Assembly: GCA_035906255.1 (NCBI GenBank) | Contig: JAMIFM010000010.1 | Location: 186,001-250,000, forward strand | DNA length: 64,000 bases | Source of the DNA: SB11 sp035906255 | GTDB taxonomy: Bacteria > Bacteroidota > Bacteroidia > UBA8524 | Direction: 5' to 3' | Shown here: piece after piece, positions 25,201 to 33,623 of the stretch | Layout of the letters: every line of letters begins with the position of its first letter | Position numbering within the stretch: position 1 is the stretch's first letter | Notes under the pieces: model-generated | What the model was told of the DNA's origin: nothing | What the model saw: only the letters and a program-made list of their open reading frames with translations | Databases searched by the model: none | Made by a program: the position numbers and the translations under genes

Positions 25201-27321
25201 TTAATAAACTTCTTGACCTTTTTTGGCTTCCAATGCCTTACTAAAATTGAAGCCAACCCATTTTGTAAACCAATGCTTCTTTTTCTCACAGTATTTTATA
25301 ATACCATCACGAATATCGGAATCCGTTATCCTATACAAATTTAATAAAGAATTTTTAAATCTATTGCCTAAATATGGACAAGCCAATAAATCAAATAACA
25401 ACAATATTAGTTGCGTATCATCATAGGCTGCTTTCTTTCTTTTCAACTGTTCATTAAACATATCAAGAATATGATTTTTAAGAAATTGCATTATGTCTTG
25501 ATATCCTTTCCTGTTTTTTATGTAGAATAACAGATGAATAATACTAAAATACTGTAATCGATGTTTTTCTTTCAGCATAATAGCGCCAGATATTTTCTCA
25601 AGTCCAAAATAACTAAGAAGTGTCTCGTATTCGATTTTATAAGATTTACCAAGTTCATCCAATACAGCTGTTAGATAAAGTGTTTCTACTGGTGTTTCAA
25701 GACTGTTTGAGTTCTTTTTTAATATCAAAGTTGTGTCATCAAGTATTTTCTTAAATACTAATTGCTTAAGGTCAGGACTAATATCTTTTTGAGACTTTAA
25801 ATAGTCAATAATACGAGCCAATATTCTTGAAAGTTTAATTGTAGTATTTACCCTTGGTGAAACGGAATAAATGAAAAATATAAAATCAATTAATTCGATA
25901 ATTGAATTAATAAAACCCTTATACTTCTTATTTTCTTGGTTAACTTCGTCAAGTTCTTTAAATATCCTATGTAACTTTACATCTATACTAGCTAATGTAT
26001 AATTTAGTATGTCCTTATATTCAATCCCTGTTTCTTTGATAATTGTTTTGAATCTTGTGATTAAATGATTTGAACTAACATATAAATACCCCTTTTTGTT
26101 AACACTATCGCTAATTTCATCTTGGCTAGCTTTTTCTTCACCATCATTTTCACTAATACCAGCCTCCTTCTTGTTAACAGTAATTGTTTTTACATTTAGA
26201 TATTTATTGATAAGTGAGCTAACTTTCAATTTAGCAATTGTTAGTTCAGTTATCAAAGGCTTTTCATACTCAATGGTCTTCTCATTATTGATTGCAAGGT
26301 TGTATTGCTTAAGAGCTAATCTAAATTGTTTTAAAATAATATCTTTATCTGTTTCCTCATTATAAAAAACAAAATAGTCATCAACGTATCGAAAAACTTC
26401 ATATGTTGTTTGATGATTAAACCCTTCTGGTATGAGATGATTAAAAACATCTCTATCAATCTGTTGAAGCATTAATTCGGAAAAAACTCTCGAAAATTCG
26501 GGACCAATAACAATTCCGTTTGTCTCTCCATAATTAAGATCTTGCAATAGTCTGTCAAATTTACCTCCGAATGTATTTAATGAGGATTTGATATTATCCT
26601 TAACTAATCCTTTATCTGTAAGTGCCCAAACAATAGAATGCGTATAAATACTATCAAAGCATTTAGCAATATCAAACTTTAGAAGTTTATTGTATTTTTT
26701 CTCACAACGGTGGTAAGTGTATGACTCATAAAATTTGTGAATATTACTATATTTCTTATAGACAAAGAATGTTTTCAAGGTTTCATATTCTTTATCATAC
26801 TCTTCGCCACCATCATAGGCTTCATTTTTTGACACAATACTATCATGAGTATCGTCTTTAAAGAATTTATAATATGCCAGTTTATGAGGTCTCCTAATAG
26901 AAAATGGACTTTTAGAAGAATAATAAAGCATTAATTGTTTGTATTGAGAATAAAACTCTAAAACCTTAAGCTGACTAAATGGATGAATAACTGTAAGTTC
27001 TCTGTATTCACCTTTCTTGTGTATTATCCTAAATTTGTAGGGTATTTTTTTACTGTTTTTTTTGTCATCAAATTCGATACAGTTACCATTTATTTTCGTG
27101 CTATCTAATCCAAAAAGCAAACATAGAATATAACCTGTTATATTGTCTCCCTTTCTCCATGTTACTTTACTTCCTTCTATTGACACATTATATTTCACTA
27201 AAAATTTGTAGAAATTACTATTAGAAAATGTAGGTGGCATTTCAAAAGGCAGCACATCAGATAATACTACCCTGTGTTTCTTTGGACTAATAGGGACCTT
27301 ATCAAATCTTTTTTTAAACAT
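25201..27321 (-). CDS. drt3b: Reverse transcriptase, probable Drt3b (UG8-type)
   Basis: 706 residues. RT motifs in order: motif A LLKFDIAKCFDSIYTHS (Asp about 217), motif B NGIVIGPEFSRVFSEL (about 268-282), motif C FRYVDDYFVFY (YVDD at 312-315). The N-terminal 200 residues carry LPFEMPPTFSNSNFYKF (Glu27); residues 380-706 are a helical C-terminal extension, not a maturase X domain or HNH nuclease. It overlaps the upstream RT by eight bases, so the pair is translationally coupled. The AT content is far above the neighbours, which suggests transfer. Family assignment rests on architecture (two different RTs in tandem plus an adjacent ncRNA), not on a profile search. Confidence 0.8.
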   Translation of the reverse strand: MFKKRFDKVPISPKKHRVVLSDVLPFEMPPTFSNSNFYKFLVKYNVSIEGSKVTWRKGDNITGYILCLLFGLDSTKINGNCIEFDDKKNSKKIPYKFRIIHKKGEYRELTVIHPFSQLKVLEFYSQYKQLMLYYSSKSPFSIRRPHKLAYYKFFKDDTHDSIVSKNEAYDGGEEYDKEYETLKTFFVYKKYSNIHKFYESYTYHRCEKKYNKLLKFDIAKCFDSIYTHSIVWALTDKGLVKDNIKSSLNTFGGKFDRLLQDLNYGETNGIVIGPEFSRVFSELMLQQIDRDVFNHLIPEGFNHQTTYEVFRYVDDYFVFYNEETDKDIILKQFRLALKQYNLAINNEKTIEYEKPLITELTIAKLKVSSLINKYLNVKTITVNKKEAGISENDGEEKASQDEISDSVNKKGYLYVSSNHLITRFKTIIKETGIEYKDILNYTLASIDVKLHRIFKELDEVNQENKKYKGFINSIIELIDFIFFIYSVSPRVNTTIKLSRILARIIDYLKSQKDISPDLKQLVFKKILDDTTLILKKNSNSLETPVETLYLTAVLDELGKSYKIEYETLLSYFGLEKISGAIMLKEKHRLQYFSIIHLLFYIKNRKGYQDIMQFLKNHILDMFNEQLKRKKAAYDDTQLILLLFDLLACPYLGNRFKNSLLNLYRITDSDIRDGIIKYCEKKKHWFTKWVGFNFSKALEAKKGQEVY

Positions 27322-28705
27322 TTTTCCAGTCTTTTGTTATAACTCTAAAGTCTTCAACATCAAACTTGGTGAATTTTCTATCAGCAAAGCCATCAATAAA
27401 CTTATATTTTTTAAGCCTCTCTTTGAGTAAAGGATTTGGCAAACTATTTACATGAAATAATAAATAATGATCTAATGCCCTGATACAATCTAAACCAAGT
27501 TTATTTACCATACTGTTTGAATGATAAATTCCTATATACACGTTATTCTTATTATTAATTAACCTAACATTCCTTGTTAAATACCTAACCTGTTTGACTA
27601 ATAACTTACGCGCTAGCTTTTCATTAAAAGAAGCTCGTTTGTTATATAATTCGAAAGATGTTTTTATTCTTAGTTTATATTTCTCACCTTTTTCTCTAGA
27701 CATCCGTATTTCAAGTTGACTATTATTTCTCTTAAAACCATATCCCAGATATTCAAAACTATAATTAGTTGAACTTGATGAAATAGGCTCGATAGTTTTG
27801 GCCACATTAACTGTAAAATCTTCTTTCTCGATATCTTCTTTAATACCGTTACATACAATTGAATAGTCTACACCCTCATGTTTCGCAAATACTATAATAA
27901 TATCATCAACATATCTTGCATAGTATATTACATGAGGTACGCTTTGTAATTTATTATCCAAAACTCTTGCATATACTTCTGAAAGGTAAGCACTAATCCC
28001 TATTCCTCGAGGTAACCCCCTGTTTGACTTTGTAATACTATTGTACTGATGAAAAATTGAAGAAATTATTTTCAAAGACATTGGTGATAGAAGCGCATCA
28101 CTTCTCAACTTATCAATGACCTTTTTTTGAGAAATACGCTCATAAAATTCTGATAAATCAGTTCTAAAAATATAAATCGGAAAATTAGAATCAAGAATAT
28201 TTGCTAATTGATTAATTACAGCAAATCGGTTAGCTTGTTTAACTTTATATAGCTTCCTAAGATTATACTGTAATTGTTTCATAACAAAGAAACTTTTTGC
28301 ATCATTCCCAATCTTGTATACAGGCTTTGTAGAAATGCTTTTATCTTCAGTTATGCTAATTGAAAAGTGCTTGTCATTTACTTCTCTACTAATTTTAGAC
28401 AATGCAAAGGCAACTAAATCTTTCTTTTCGTTCTTGAGCTTGGTTAACGCATTTTTATAATCAGGACTCCCTTTTCTTACTTTCCTTAGAAGTTTGATTT
28501 CTTTATCCTTATTATAAATATCTAAAAAGTTTGGTTCATCTTTAAATATAGACTGAATAGAGTTCCCTTTCCTATTTTCTATATCAAATATGGTTGTAAA
28601 GTTTTCGAGTGAAAATGTTTGATCCAGCATTACAGCAGCAAATAATAACTCAATTTTACATTTTTTTTTATTGATACGTCTATTAATTATCCGCCATTCT
28701 GTCAT
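27314..28705 (-). CDS. drt3a: Reverse transcriptase, probable Drt3a (UG3-type)
   Basis: 463 residues. RT motifs: motif A IYIFRTDLSEFYERIS (Asp about 183), motif B NRGLPRGIGISAYLSEVYA (about 228-245), motif C YYARYVDDIIIVF (YVDD at 265-268). An N-terminal region of about 140 residues and a C-terminal thumb-like region flank them. No protease, nitrilase, Cas1 or HNH domain is attached. It is the first gene of a two-RT operon, as in DRT type 3, where the UG3 enzyme precedes the UG8 enzyme. Only 59 bases separate its ATG from the htpG ATG on the other strand; a weak TAACTATG box on the minus strand (28727-28720) could be its promoter. Base composition is strongly AT-rich. Confidence 0.8.
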   Translation of the reverse strand: MTEWRIINRRINKKKCKIELLFAAVMLDQTFSLENFTTIFDIENRKGNSIQSIFKDEPNFLDIYNKDKEIKLLRKVRKGSPDYKNALTKLKNEKKDLVAFALSKISREVNDKHFSISITEDKSISTKPVYKIGNDAKSFFVMKQLQYNLRKLYKVKQANRFAVINQLANILDSNFPIYIFRTDLSEFYERISQKKVIDKLRSDALLSPMSLKIISSIFHQYNSITKSNRGLPRGIGISAYLSEVYARVLDNKLQSVPHVIYYARYVDDIIIVFAKHEGVDYSIVCNGIKEDIEKEDFTVNVAKTIEPISSSSTNYSFEYLGYGFKRNNSQLEIRMSREKGEKYKLRIKTSFELYNKRASFNEKLARKLLVKQVRYLTRNVRLINNKNNVYIGIYHSNSMVNKLGLDCIRALDHYLLFHVNSLPNPLLKERLKKYKFIDGFADRKFTKFDVEDFRVITKDWKNV

Positions 28706-28764
28706 CTCCCCATCCTCGGCATAGTTACTGATAATTGGATGAAGGACTAAACGATTACGAAACT

Positions 28765-30579
28765 ATGCAAAAAGGCAATATTAGTGTACACACAGAGAAC
28801 ATTTTTCCTATTATTAAGAAGTTCTTATACAGCGACCACGAGATTTTTTTGCGTGAGTTGGTGAGCAACGCTGTGGATGCTTCTCAAAAACTGAAAACCC
28901 TTAGTGGCACAGGAGAGTTTAAGGGTGAGTTGGGCGACCTGAAAATACAAGTAGTGCTTGACGAAGATGCAAAAACCATTACCATTAAAGATAATGGTAT
29001 TGGTATGACAGCCGAAGAGATTGAAAAGTACATTAACCAAATTGCGTTTAGCGGTGCCGAGGAGTTTGTAGAGAAGTACAAGGATAAAGACGCGGCTGCC
29101 ATTATCGGACATTTTGGCTTGGGTTTCTACTCAAGTTTCATGGTGGCGGATAAAGTTGAAATTATTACCAAATCTTATAAAGATGATACTACTGCTGCCC
29201 ATTGGGTGTGCGAGGGCAGTACCGAGTTTAGCATTGATGCCCACGACCGCACCGAACGCGGAACAGACATTGTGCTTCACATTACTGAGGAAAGTGCTGA
29301 GTTTTTGCAAAAATCCCGTGTAAAAGGTTTGTTGGAGAAGTATTGCCGCTTTTTACCCGTTAAGATTGAGTTTGACGGTGAGGTGATTAACAACACCCAA
29401 CCTTTGTGGACTAAAAAGCCTGCCGATATTACCGAAGAAGAATACAAGGAGTTTTATAAATCGCTGTATCCGTTTAGCGAGCCTCCGTTGTTTTGGATTC
29501 ATTTGAACGTTGATTACCCCTTTAACTTGACGGGTATTTTGTATTTCCCCAAGGTGAAGGACAACTTCGATATTCAGCGCAATAAAATACAGTTATACAG
29601 CAACCAAGTGTTTGTTACCGAAGAGGTAAAAGACATTGTGCCTGAGTTTTTGATGTTGCTGCACGGGGTGATAGATAGTCCTGATATTCCGTTAAACGTT
29701 TCGCGCAGTGCATTGCAAGCCGATGGTAACGTGAAAAAAATTACCGGTTATATTACCCGTAAGGTGGCCGATAAATTGCAGGAAATATTTAATAACGACC
29801 GCAAAGCCTACGAGGATAAGTGGGAAAACATTGGTTTGTTTGTAAAGTTCGGTACGGTGAGCGACGAGAAGTTTGCTGAAAAATCAGGCAAATTCAGTTT
29901 GTTACAAAACACTGAGAAAGAATTTTACACTTTTGACGAATATGTTGAGAAGGTAAAACCCTTGCAAACCGATAAGGATAACAAGACAATCCTGCTATAT
30001 ACTAACGATGCTAACAAGCAATACAGCTTTATTGAGGCGGCCAAAAAGCGCAGCTACGATGTGTTGGAGTTGGGTGGCCCTTTGGATAACCACTTTATCA
30101 GCTATCTGGAAAATAAAAATGCTGACAATCGCATTTTCCGCATAGATGCCGATGTGATTGATAAATTGGTAAATAAAGATGAGAAACGCGAATCGGTATT
30201 AAACGATGAGCAGGTAAATAACCTTAAAGAGGTATTTACGGTGGGCATTAATAACGATAAATGGCGCGTTGAATCAGAAGCCCTTAGTCCTGACGACCAT
30301 TTTATCACCATTACCAAGCCTGAGTTTGAACGCCGTATGCAGGAAATGGCGATGATGAACGGAATGGGGCAGTTGTACGCAGGTATGGGCGACAGCTACC
30401 AAGTACTGATAAACAGCAACCATCCGCTGGCCGGAAAAATTGTTAAAGAAGAAAATGCTGATGCTAAAAACAGTTTGGTGAAACAAGCGGTTGACCTTGC
30501 CAAGTTGCAGCAAAACCTGCTTACAGGCGAGGAAATGAGCGCATTTATTAAGCGCAGCGAAGAATTGCTTACTAAATAA
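28765..30579 (+). CDS. htpG: Molecular chaperone HtpG (Hsp90)
   Basis: 604 residues from ATG 28765 (MQKGNISVHTENIFPI). HtpG is the cytosolic bacterial Hsp90, an ATP-driven dimeric chaperone. GHKL ATPase motifs: ELVSNAVDA (motif N), ITIKDNGIGM (DxGxG) and IIGHFGLGFYS (GxxGxG lid). Middle-domain markers include FPKVKDNFDIQRNKIQLYSN and DIPLNVSRS. The C-terminal dimerisation region is present and ends in LLTK. An in-frame TTG ten codons upstream is less likely, because homologues open with the MxKGxxxVxTENIFP motif. Confidence 0.97.
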   Translation: MQKGNISVHTENIFPIIKKFLYSDHEIFLRELVSNAVDASQKLKTLSGTGEFKGELGDLKIQVVLDEDAKTITIKDNGIGMTAEEIEKYINQIAFSGAEEFVEKYKDKDAAAIIGHFGLGFYSSFMVADKVEIITKSYKDDTTAAHWVCEGSTEFSIDAHDRTERGTDIVLHITEESAEFLQKSRVKGLLEKYCRFLPVKIEFDGEVINNTQPLWTKKPADITEEEYKEFYKSLYPFSEPPLFWIHLNVDYPFNLTGILYFPKVKDNFDIQRNKIQLYSNQVFVTEEVKDIVPEFLMLLHGVIDSPDIPLNVSRSALQADGNVKKITGYITRKVADKLQEIFNNDRKAYEDKWENIGLFVKFGTVSDEKFAEKSGKFSLLQNTEKEFYTFDEYVEKVKPLQTDKDNKTILLYTNDANKQYSFIEAAKKRSYDVLELGGPLDNHFISYLENKNADNRIFRIDADVIDKLVNKDEKRESVLNDEQVNNLKEVFTVGINNDKWRVESEALSPDDHFITITKPEFERRMQEMAMMNGMGQLYAGMGDSYQVLINSNHPLAGKIVKEENADAKNSLVKQAVDLAKLQQNLLTGEEMSAFIKRSEELLTK

Positions 30580-30606
30580 TTGGGTTTTAGTAATTGAATA
30601 ATGTGT

Positions 30607-30636
30607 AAGCCCTGAACGTTAACGTTCAGGGCTTTT
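30607..30636 (+). terminator. Intrinsic terminator of htpG
   Basis: A perfect 28-base palindrome (30607-30634) made of AAGCCCTGAACGTT and its reverse complement, ending in a T tract. Confidence 0.9.
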
Positions 30637-30746
30637 TTATTGAGGTTAGTATTGCTGTTTTTCCAATTACTAAACGGCTATGTTCTTTTACTGCGTGTAG
30701 CATTTCGAGCAAAATGCAGCAAACCGCTGTGGGGCGCGTAACAAAA

Positions 30747-30895
30747 ATAACACCGTAACCTTGTAACAGAGTAACACTGTAACAATGGCCTTTTTAAAAC
30801 AGCATTTTACATGATGTTCTGTTGTGGTTGCCGTATCGATGGTTTAAAACTATTCGATACGACCTTTTCAGTAGCGGCGGGTTTTTACCCGTCGC
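30747..30895. repeat. GTAACnnn octamer repeats and two hairpins
   Basis: Five consecutive octamers of form (G/A)TAACnnn occupy 30747-30786. Two hairpins follow: GTATCGA/TCGATAC (30833-30839, 30854-30860) and GCGGCGGGT/ACCCGTCGC (30874-30882, 30887-30895, one G-T pair). The last could be a weak terminator for the minus-strand gene at 30913. No open frame occurs between 30637 and 30912. Confidence 0.45.
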
Positions 30896-30912
30896 AACGG
30901 GATTTGATGATA

Positions 30913-31281
30913 TTATTTCTTAAAAATAAAATAAACGGCAAGTACTAAAAACACAAAGCCGATAAGATGATTGATGCGGAAGGTTTCGTTCTTAAAAAAC
31001 ACCACCGAAAACAAAACAAACACCACTAGTGTTATTACTTCTTGCATCACTTTTAATTCCATCAGGCTAAATGGTCCGCCGTTGTCCTTGTAACCCAAGC
31101 GGTTAGCCGGTACCTGAAAGCAGTATTCAAAAAAAGCAATCGCCCAACTGATTAATATTACGCCCCATAATCCCCAGCCTTCCATAAACTTCCATTCCTT
31201 AAACTTAAGATGCCCGTACCAAGCCATATTCATAAAAGCATTGGAAACTATTAGCAACAGTATTGTATAAAACGATTTCAT
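30913..31281 (-). CDS. DUF486/DMT-family small membrane protein
   Basis: 122 residues from MKSFYTILLLIVSNAFMN. Four transmembrane helices are visible (about residues 3-20, 38-54, 72-95, 102-119). The segment NMAWYGHLKF and the KxMQExITL region match the DUF486 family, a half-size relative of drug/metabolite transporters. A start twelve codons upstream (31317) adds MQYLQIAITNIL and is less likely. Function is unknown; the family may form dimers. It diverges from the acyl-CoA synthetase gene. Confidence 0.85.
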   Translation of the reverse strand: MKSFYTILLLIVSNAFMNMAWYGHLKFKEWKFMEGWGLWGVILISWAIAFFEYCFQVPANRLGYKDNGGPFSLMELKVMQEVITLVVFVLFSVVFFKNETFRINHLIGFVFLVLAVYFIFKK

Positions 31282-31411
31282 AAGTATATTAGTGATTGCA
31301 ATTTGCAAATATTGCAAAAACTAACTTTAACCAACGCGCTATTCCGTAAGGATAGTTGCTTTTAAGAAACAAAATTTGTAGTTGATTAGCGATAACAACT
31401 AAAGAAGATTT

Positions 31412-33304
31412 ATGGAAATAGAGTTGCCATACCCCTCGTTGCACCACATGATGCGCAACGCAGCCAGCAAGATTAAAACGCCTCATCATAATTATATGTA
31501 TGAAAAGGTGGGCGATGCTTACAAAGCCATTACCTATGCTGAAACTTTTGAGAAGCTGAATGCCATCTCGGCTTATTTATATGATATGGGAATGCGCAAA
31601 GGCGACCGCGCGGCCTTACTTATTGAAAACTGCCCCGAGTTTATATATTTTGACCAAGGGCTGCAACAAATAGGAGCTGTTAATGCCTCAATCTATCCTA
31701 CCCTTTCGGAAGGCGAGATAGAGTATATTCTTAACGATTCAGGCTCAAGGGTAATATTAGTTGGCTCACCCTTTTTGCTTAAAAAAGTATTGAAGGTGCG
31801 CAACCTTTGCCCTTCTCTACAAAAAATAATAATCAGCTATAAAGATGCAAAAGCAGTTGAAGATACCGGAATAGTGGAATTAGAAACAGTTTACAAAGAA
31901 GGGAAGGAGTTATACGGTAAATACCATGATGCCATTGAAGAAGAACTTGCCAAAGCCACCCCCGGTGATTTGGCAATGCTAATTTACACATCAGGAACAA
32001 CAGGCGTGCCCAAGGGTGTGATGCTATCGCACGGAAATATTATGAGCAATATTGCAATGGCTCTTATCCTATGCAAAGCCATCAGTTCAGCCGACCGGTT
32101 CTTGTCATTTCTTCCCCTTAGCCACGTGTACGAACGCATGGTTACCTATTATTTAGGGTCGTATGTAGCTACCGAAATGGCCTTTGCCGTTAGCGTAGAT
32201 ACTATTGCTTCAAACGTAAAAGAAATTAAGCCCTCCATTATTGCCACCGTACCCCGCTTGTTAGAGCGTATCGAAGAAAAAGTGCGTAAGAAGGCAGCCG
32301 GAAAAGGGGAACTGAAAAACAATATTTTCCTATGGGCACTTAATGTAGGCCAAAAGGCTCGATTACGCCGTGAAGCGGGTAAAGGATTGTCTCCCTTATT
32401 GGCATTACAACATTTTATAGCTGAAAAACTGGTGTTTAGTGATATTAAAGCCAATCTTGGCGGTAATATCCGCATGATAATATCGGGCGGTGGGCCATTG
32501 CCGCAGCACGTAGGCGAATTTTTCGGGAATATTGGGATTAGAGTAATGGAAGGTTACGGACTTACCGAAACCTCTCCGTTTGTTTGTGTAAATGAATTTG
32601 AACGGCAAGTATTTGGTACAGTCGGTCGTATTGCCCCCGGCAACACGGTTTGCTTAAAAAATCCTGATACAGGTGAAATTATTACCGAACAAACCTACGA
32701 TAGCCAAGATTTTGGATTTGAGAGCGGTGAAGGAGAGATTTGCATAAAAGGCCCTAATGTGATGATGGGCTATTGGAACAAACCCGAAGAAACCGCCAAG
32801 GTAATGGATGCCGATGGCTGGTTTCATACGGGTGATATAGGGAAGTTTTATAAGGGTAACCTTAAAATTACCGACCGTATCAAGAACATGATTGTGAATG
32901 CTTACGGTAAAAACATTTATCCAGCTCCTGTAGAAAATGTGTATTTACGTAGCAATAAGATAGAACAGATATTCCTTATCGGAGATAAACGCGAACATTT
33001 GACAGCTATTGTTATTCCTTCGAAAGAGGAATTGATGGAGCAGTTTAAAATTGCCAACGACTTTTTTGAAACCGGAGAGGCGTTTATACAGGATGAAAAG
33101 ATTGTGAAATGGATAGATGAAGACATAAAAGCACTATCTAACCAGTTGGCAAAATTTGAGCGTATTAAAGGATTTATTATTAAACGTAAGCCGTTTAGCA
33201 TTGAGGAAGGGGAGATGACGCCTACCCAAAAAGCTAAGCGCAGGGTTATTGAAACCAAGTATGCAAATGACATTGACCGTTTGTATGCCCACGTGAAAGA
33301 ATAA
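31412..33304 (+). CDS. Long-chain acyl-CoA synthetase (AMP-binding)
   Basis: 630 residues. It activates fatty acids with ATP and CoA through an acyl-adenylate. The adenylation motifs are all present: MLIYTSGTTGVPKGVMLSH (P-loop, residues about 189-207), FLSFLPLSHVYERM, IISGGGPLP, VMEGYGLTETSPF, DADGWFHTGDIGKF (residues about 468-481) and KNMIVNAYGKNIYPAPVE, with the catalytic Lys region near the C-terminus (GEMTPTQKAKRRV). The long form with the extra linker (RLLERIEEKVRKK) matches FadD/ACSL-type enzymes acting at the inner membrane in fatty-acid uptake, beta-oxidation or lipid recycling. It stands alone. Confidence 0.95.
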   Translation: MEIELPYPSLHHMMRNAASKIKTPHHNYMYEKVGDAYKAITYAETFEKLNAISAYLYDMGMRKGDRAALLIENCPEFIYFDQGLQQIGAVNASIYPTLSEGEIEYILNDSGSRVILVGSPFLLKKVLKVRNLCPSLQKIIISYKDAKAVEDTGIVELETVYKEGKELYGKYHDAIEEELAKATPGDLAMLIYTSGTTGVPKGVMLSHGNIMSNIAMALILCKAISSADRFLSFLPLSHVYERMVTYYLGSYVATEMAFAVSVDTIASNVKEIKPSIIATVPRLLERIEEKVRKKAAGKGELKNNIFLWALNVGQKARLRREAGKGLSPLLALQHFIAEKLVFSDIKANLGGNIRMIISGGGPLPQHVGEFFGNIGIRVMEGYGLTETSPFVCVNEFERQVFGTVGRIAPGNTVCLKNPDTGEIITEQTYDSQDFGFESGEGEICIKGPNVMMGYWNKPEETAKVMDADGWFHTGDIGKFYKGNLKITDRIKNMIVNAYGKNIYPAPVENVYLRSNKIEQIFLIGDKREHLTAIVIPSKEELMEQFKIANDFFETGEAFIQDEKIVKWIDEDIKALSNQLAKFERIKGFIIKRKPFSIEEGEMTPTQKAKRRVIETKYANDIDRLYAHVKE

Positions 33305-33321
33305 AAATTGGCAGGCAAAAA

Positions 33322-33353
33322 CTTGCGCAAGTAAAAACACTGCATTACTTTTG
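33322..33353 (+). promoter_or_regulatory. tRNA promoter
   Basis: CTTG (33322-33325) and TACTTTTG (33346-33353) are separated by 20 bases; the mature tRNA begins at 33385, 31 bases after the -7 box. Confidence 0.65.
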
Positions 33354-33384
33354 CAGTCCTTTTAGCAAAACCCTTGGGGTTTGC

Positions 33385-33458
33385 GGGCCTATAGCTCAGC
33401 CGGTTAGAGCACCTGACTCATAATCAGGGGGTCCCTGGTTCGAGCCCAGGTGGGCCCA
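33385..33458 (+). tRNA. tRNA with CAU anticodon, probably tRNA-Ile2
   Basis: A complete cloverleaf of 74 bases. Acceptor GGGCCTA pairs with TGGGCCC (one G-T pair); D arm AGCTCAGCCGGTTAGAGC; anticodon stem CCTGA/TCAGG with loop CTCATAA (CAT at 33419-33421); T arm CCTGG-TTCGAGC-CCAGG; discriminator A. The CCA end is not encoded. Acceptor pairs C4-G69 and C5-G68 are those known to mark tRNA-Ile2 for lysidine formation by TilS, and are absent from E. coli elongator tRNA-Met. Elongator Met remains possible. Confidence 0.93.
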
Positions 33459-33470
33459 CCCACAAAATCA

Positions 33471-33499
33471 AAGCCATCCACGTCCGGGTGGCTTTTTTT
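33471..33499 (+). terminator. Intrinsic terminator of the tRNA
   Basis: AAGCCATCC (33471-33479) pairs with GGGTGGCTT (33486-33494, one G-T pair), and the T run extends to 33499. Confidence 0.8.
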
Positions 33500-33571
33500 G
33501 TTTGTTTCTCGCTTTTACTATCCGCTGTCCACTAAACCTCTTTTTATTTCGATTAAAATAGAAGTCAATCA

Positions 33572-33602
33572 CTTGCAGAAGCAAAAAACCTTCTTACCTT
33601 TG
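33572..33602 (+). promoter_or_regulatory. Promoter of the TetR gene
   Basis: CTTG (33572-33575) and TACCTTTG (33595-33602) are separated by 19 bases. The box ends four bases before the GTG start, so the transcript may be leaderless. The operator copy at 33604 overlaps the expected start point. Confidence 0.6.
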
Positions 33603-33603
33603 T

Positions 33604-33623
33604 AGAGTGATTAGTCAATCTGA
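33604..33623 (+). promoter_or_regulatory. Putative TetR operator, copy 1
   Basis: AGAGTGATTAGTCAATCTGA matches copy 2 (34210-34229) at 18 of 20 positions and contains the near-palindrome TGATTAGTCA. A further direct match to its AGTCAATC half lies at 33563-33570 next to the -33 box. Sites placed at the promoter and start codon suggest autorepression. Confidence 0.55.

Noticed and set aside
25201..28705. Group II intron, retron or diversity-generating retroelement
   Set aside because: Two full-length RTs in tandem, no maturase X or HNH domain, no Avd gene or template/variable repeat pair visible, and no msr/msd pair. DRT3 fits better.
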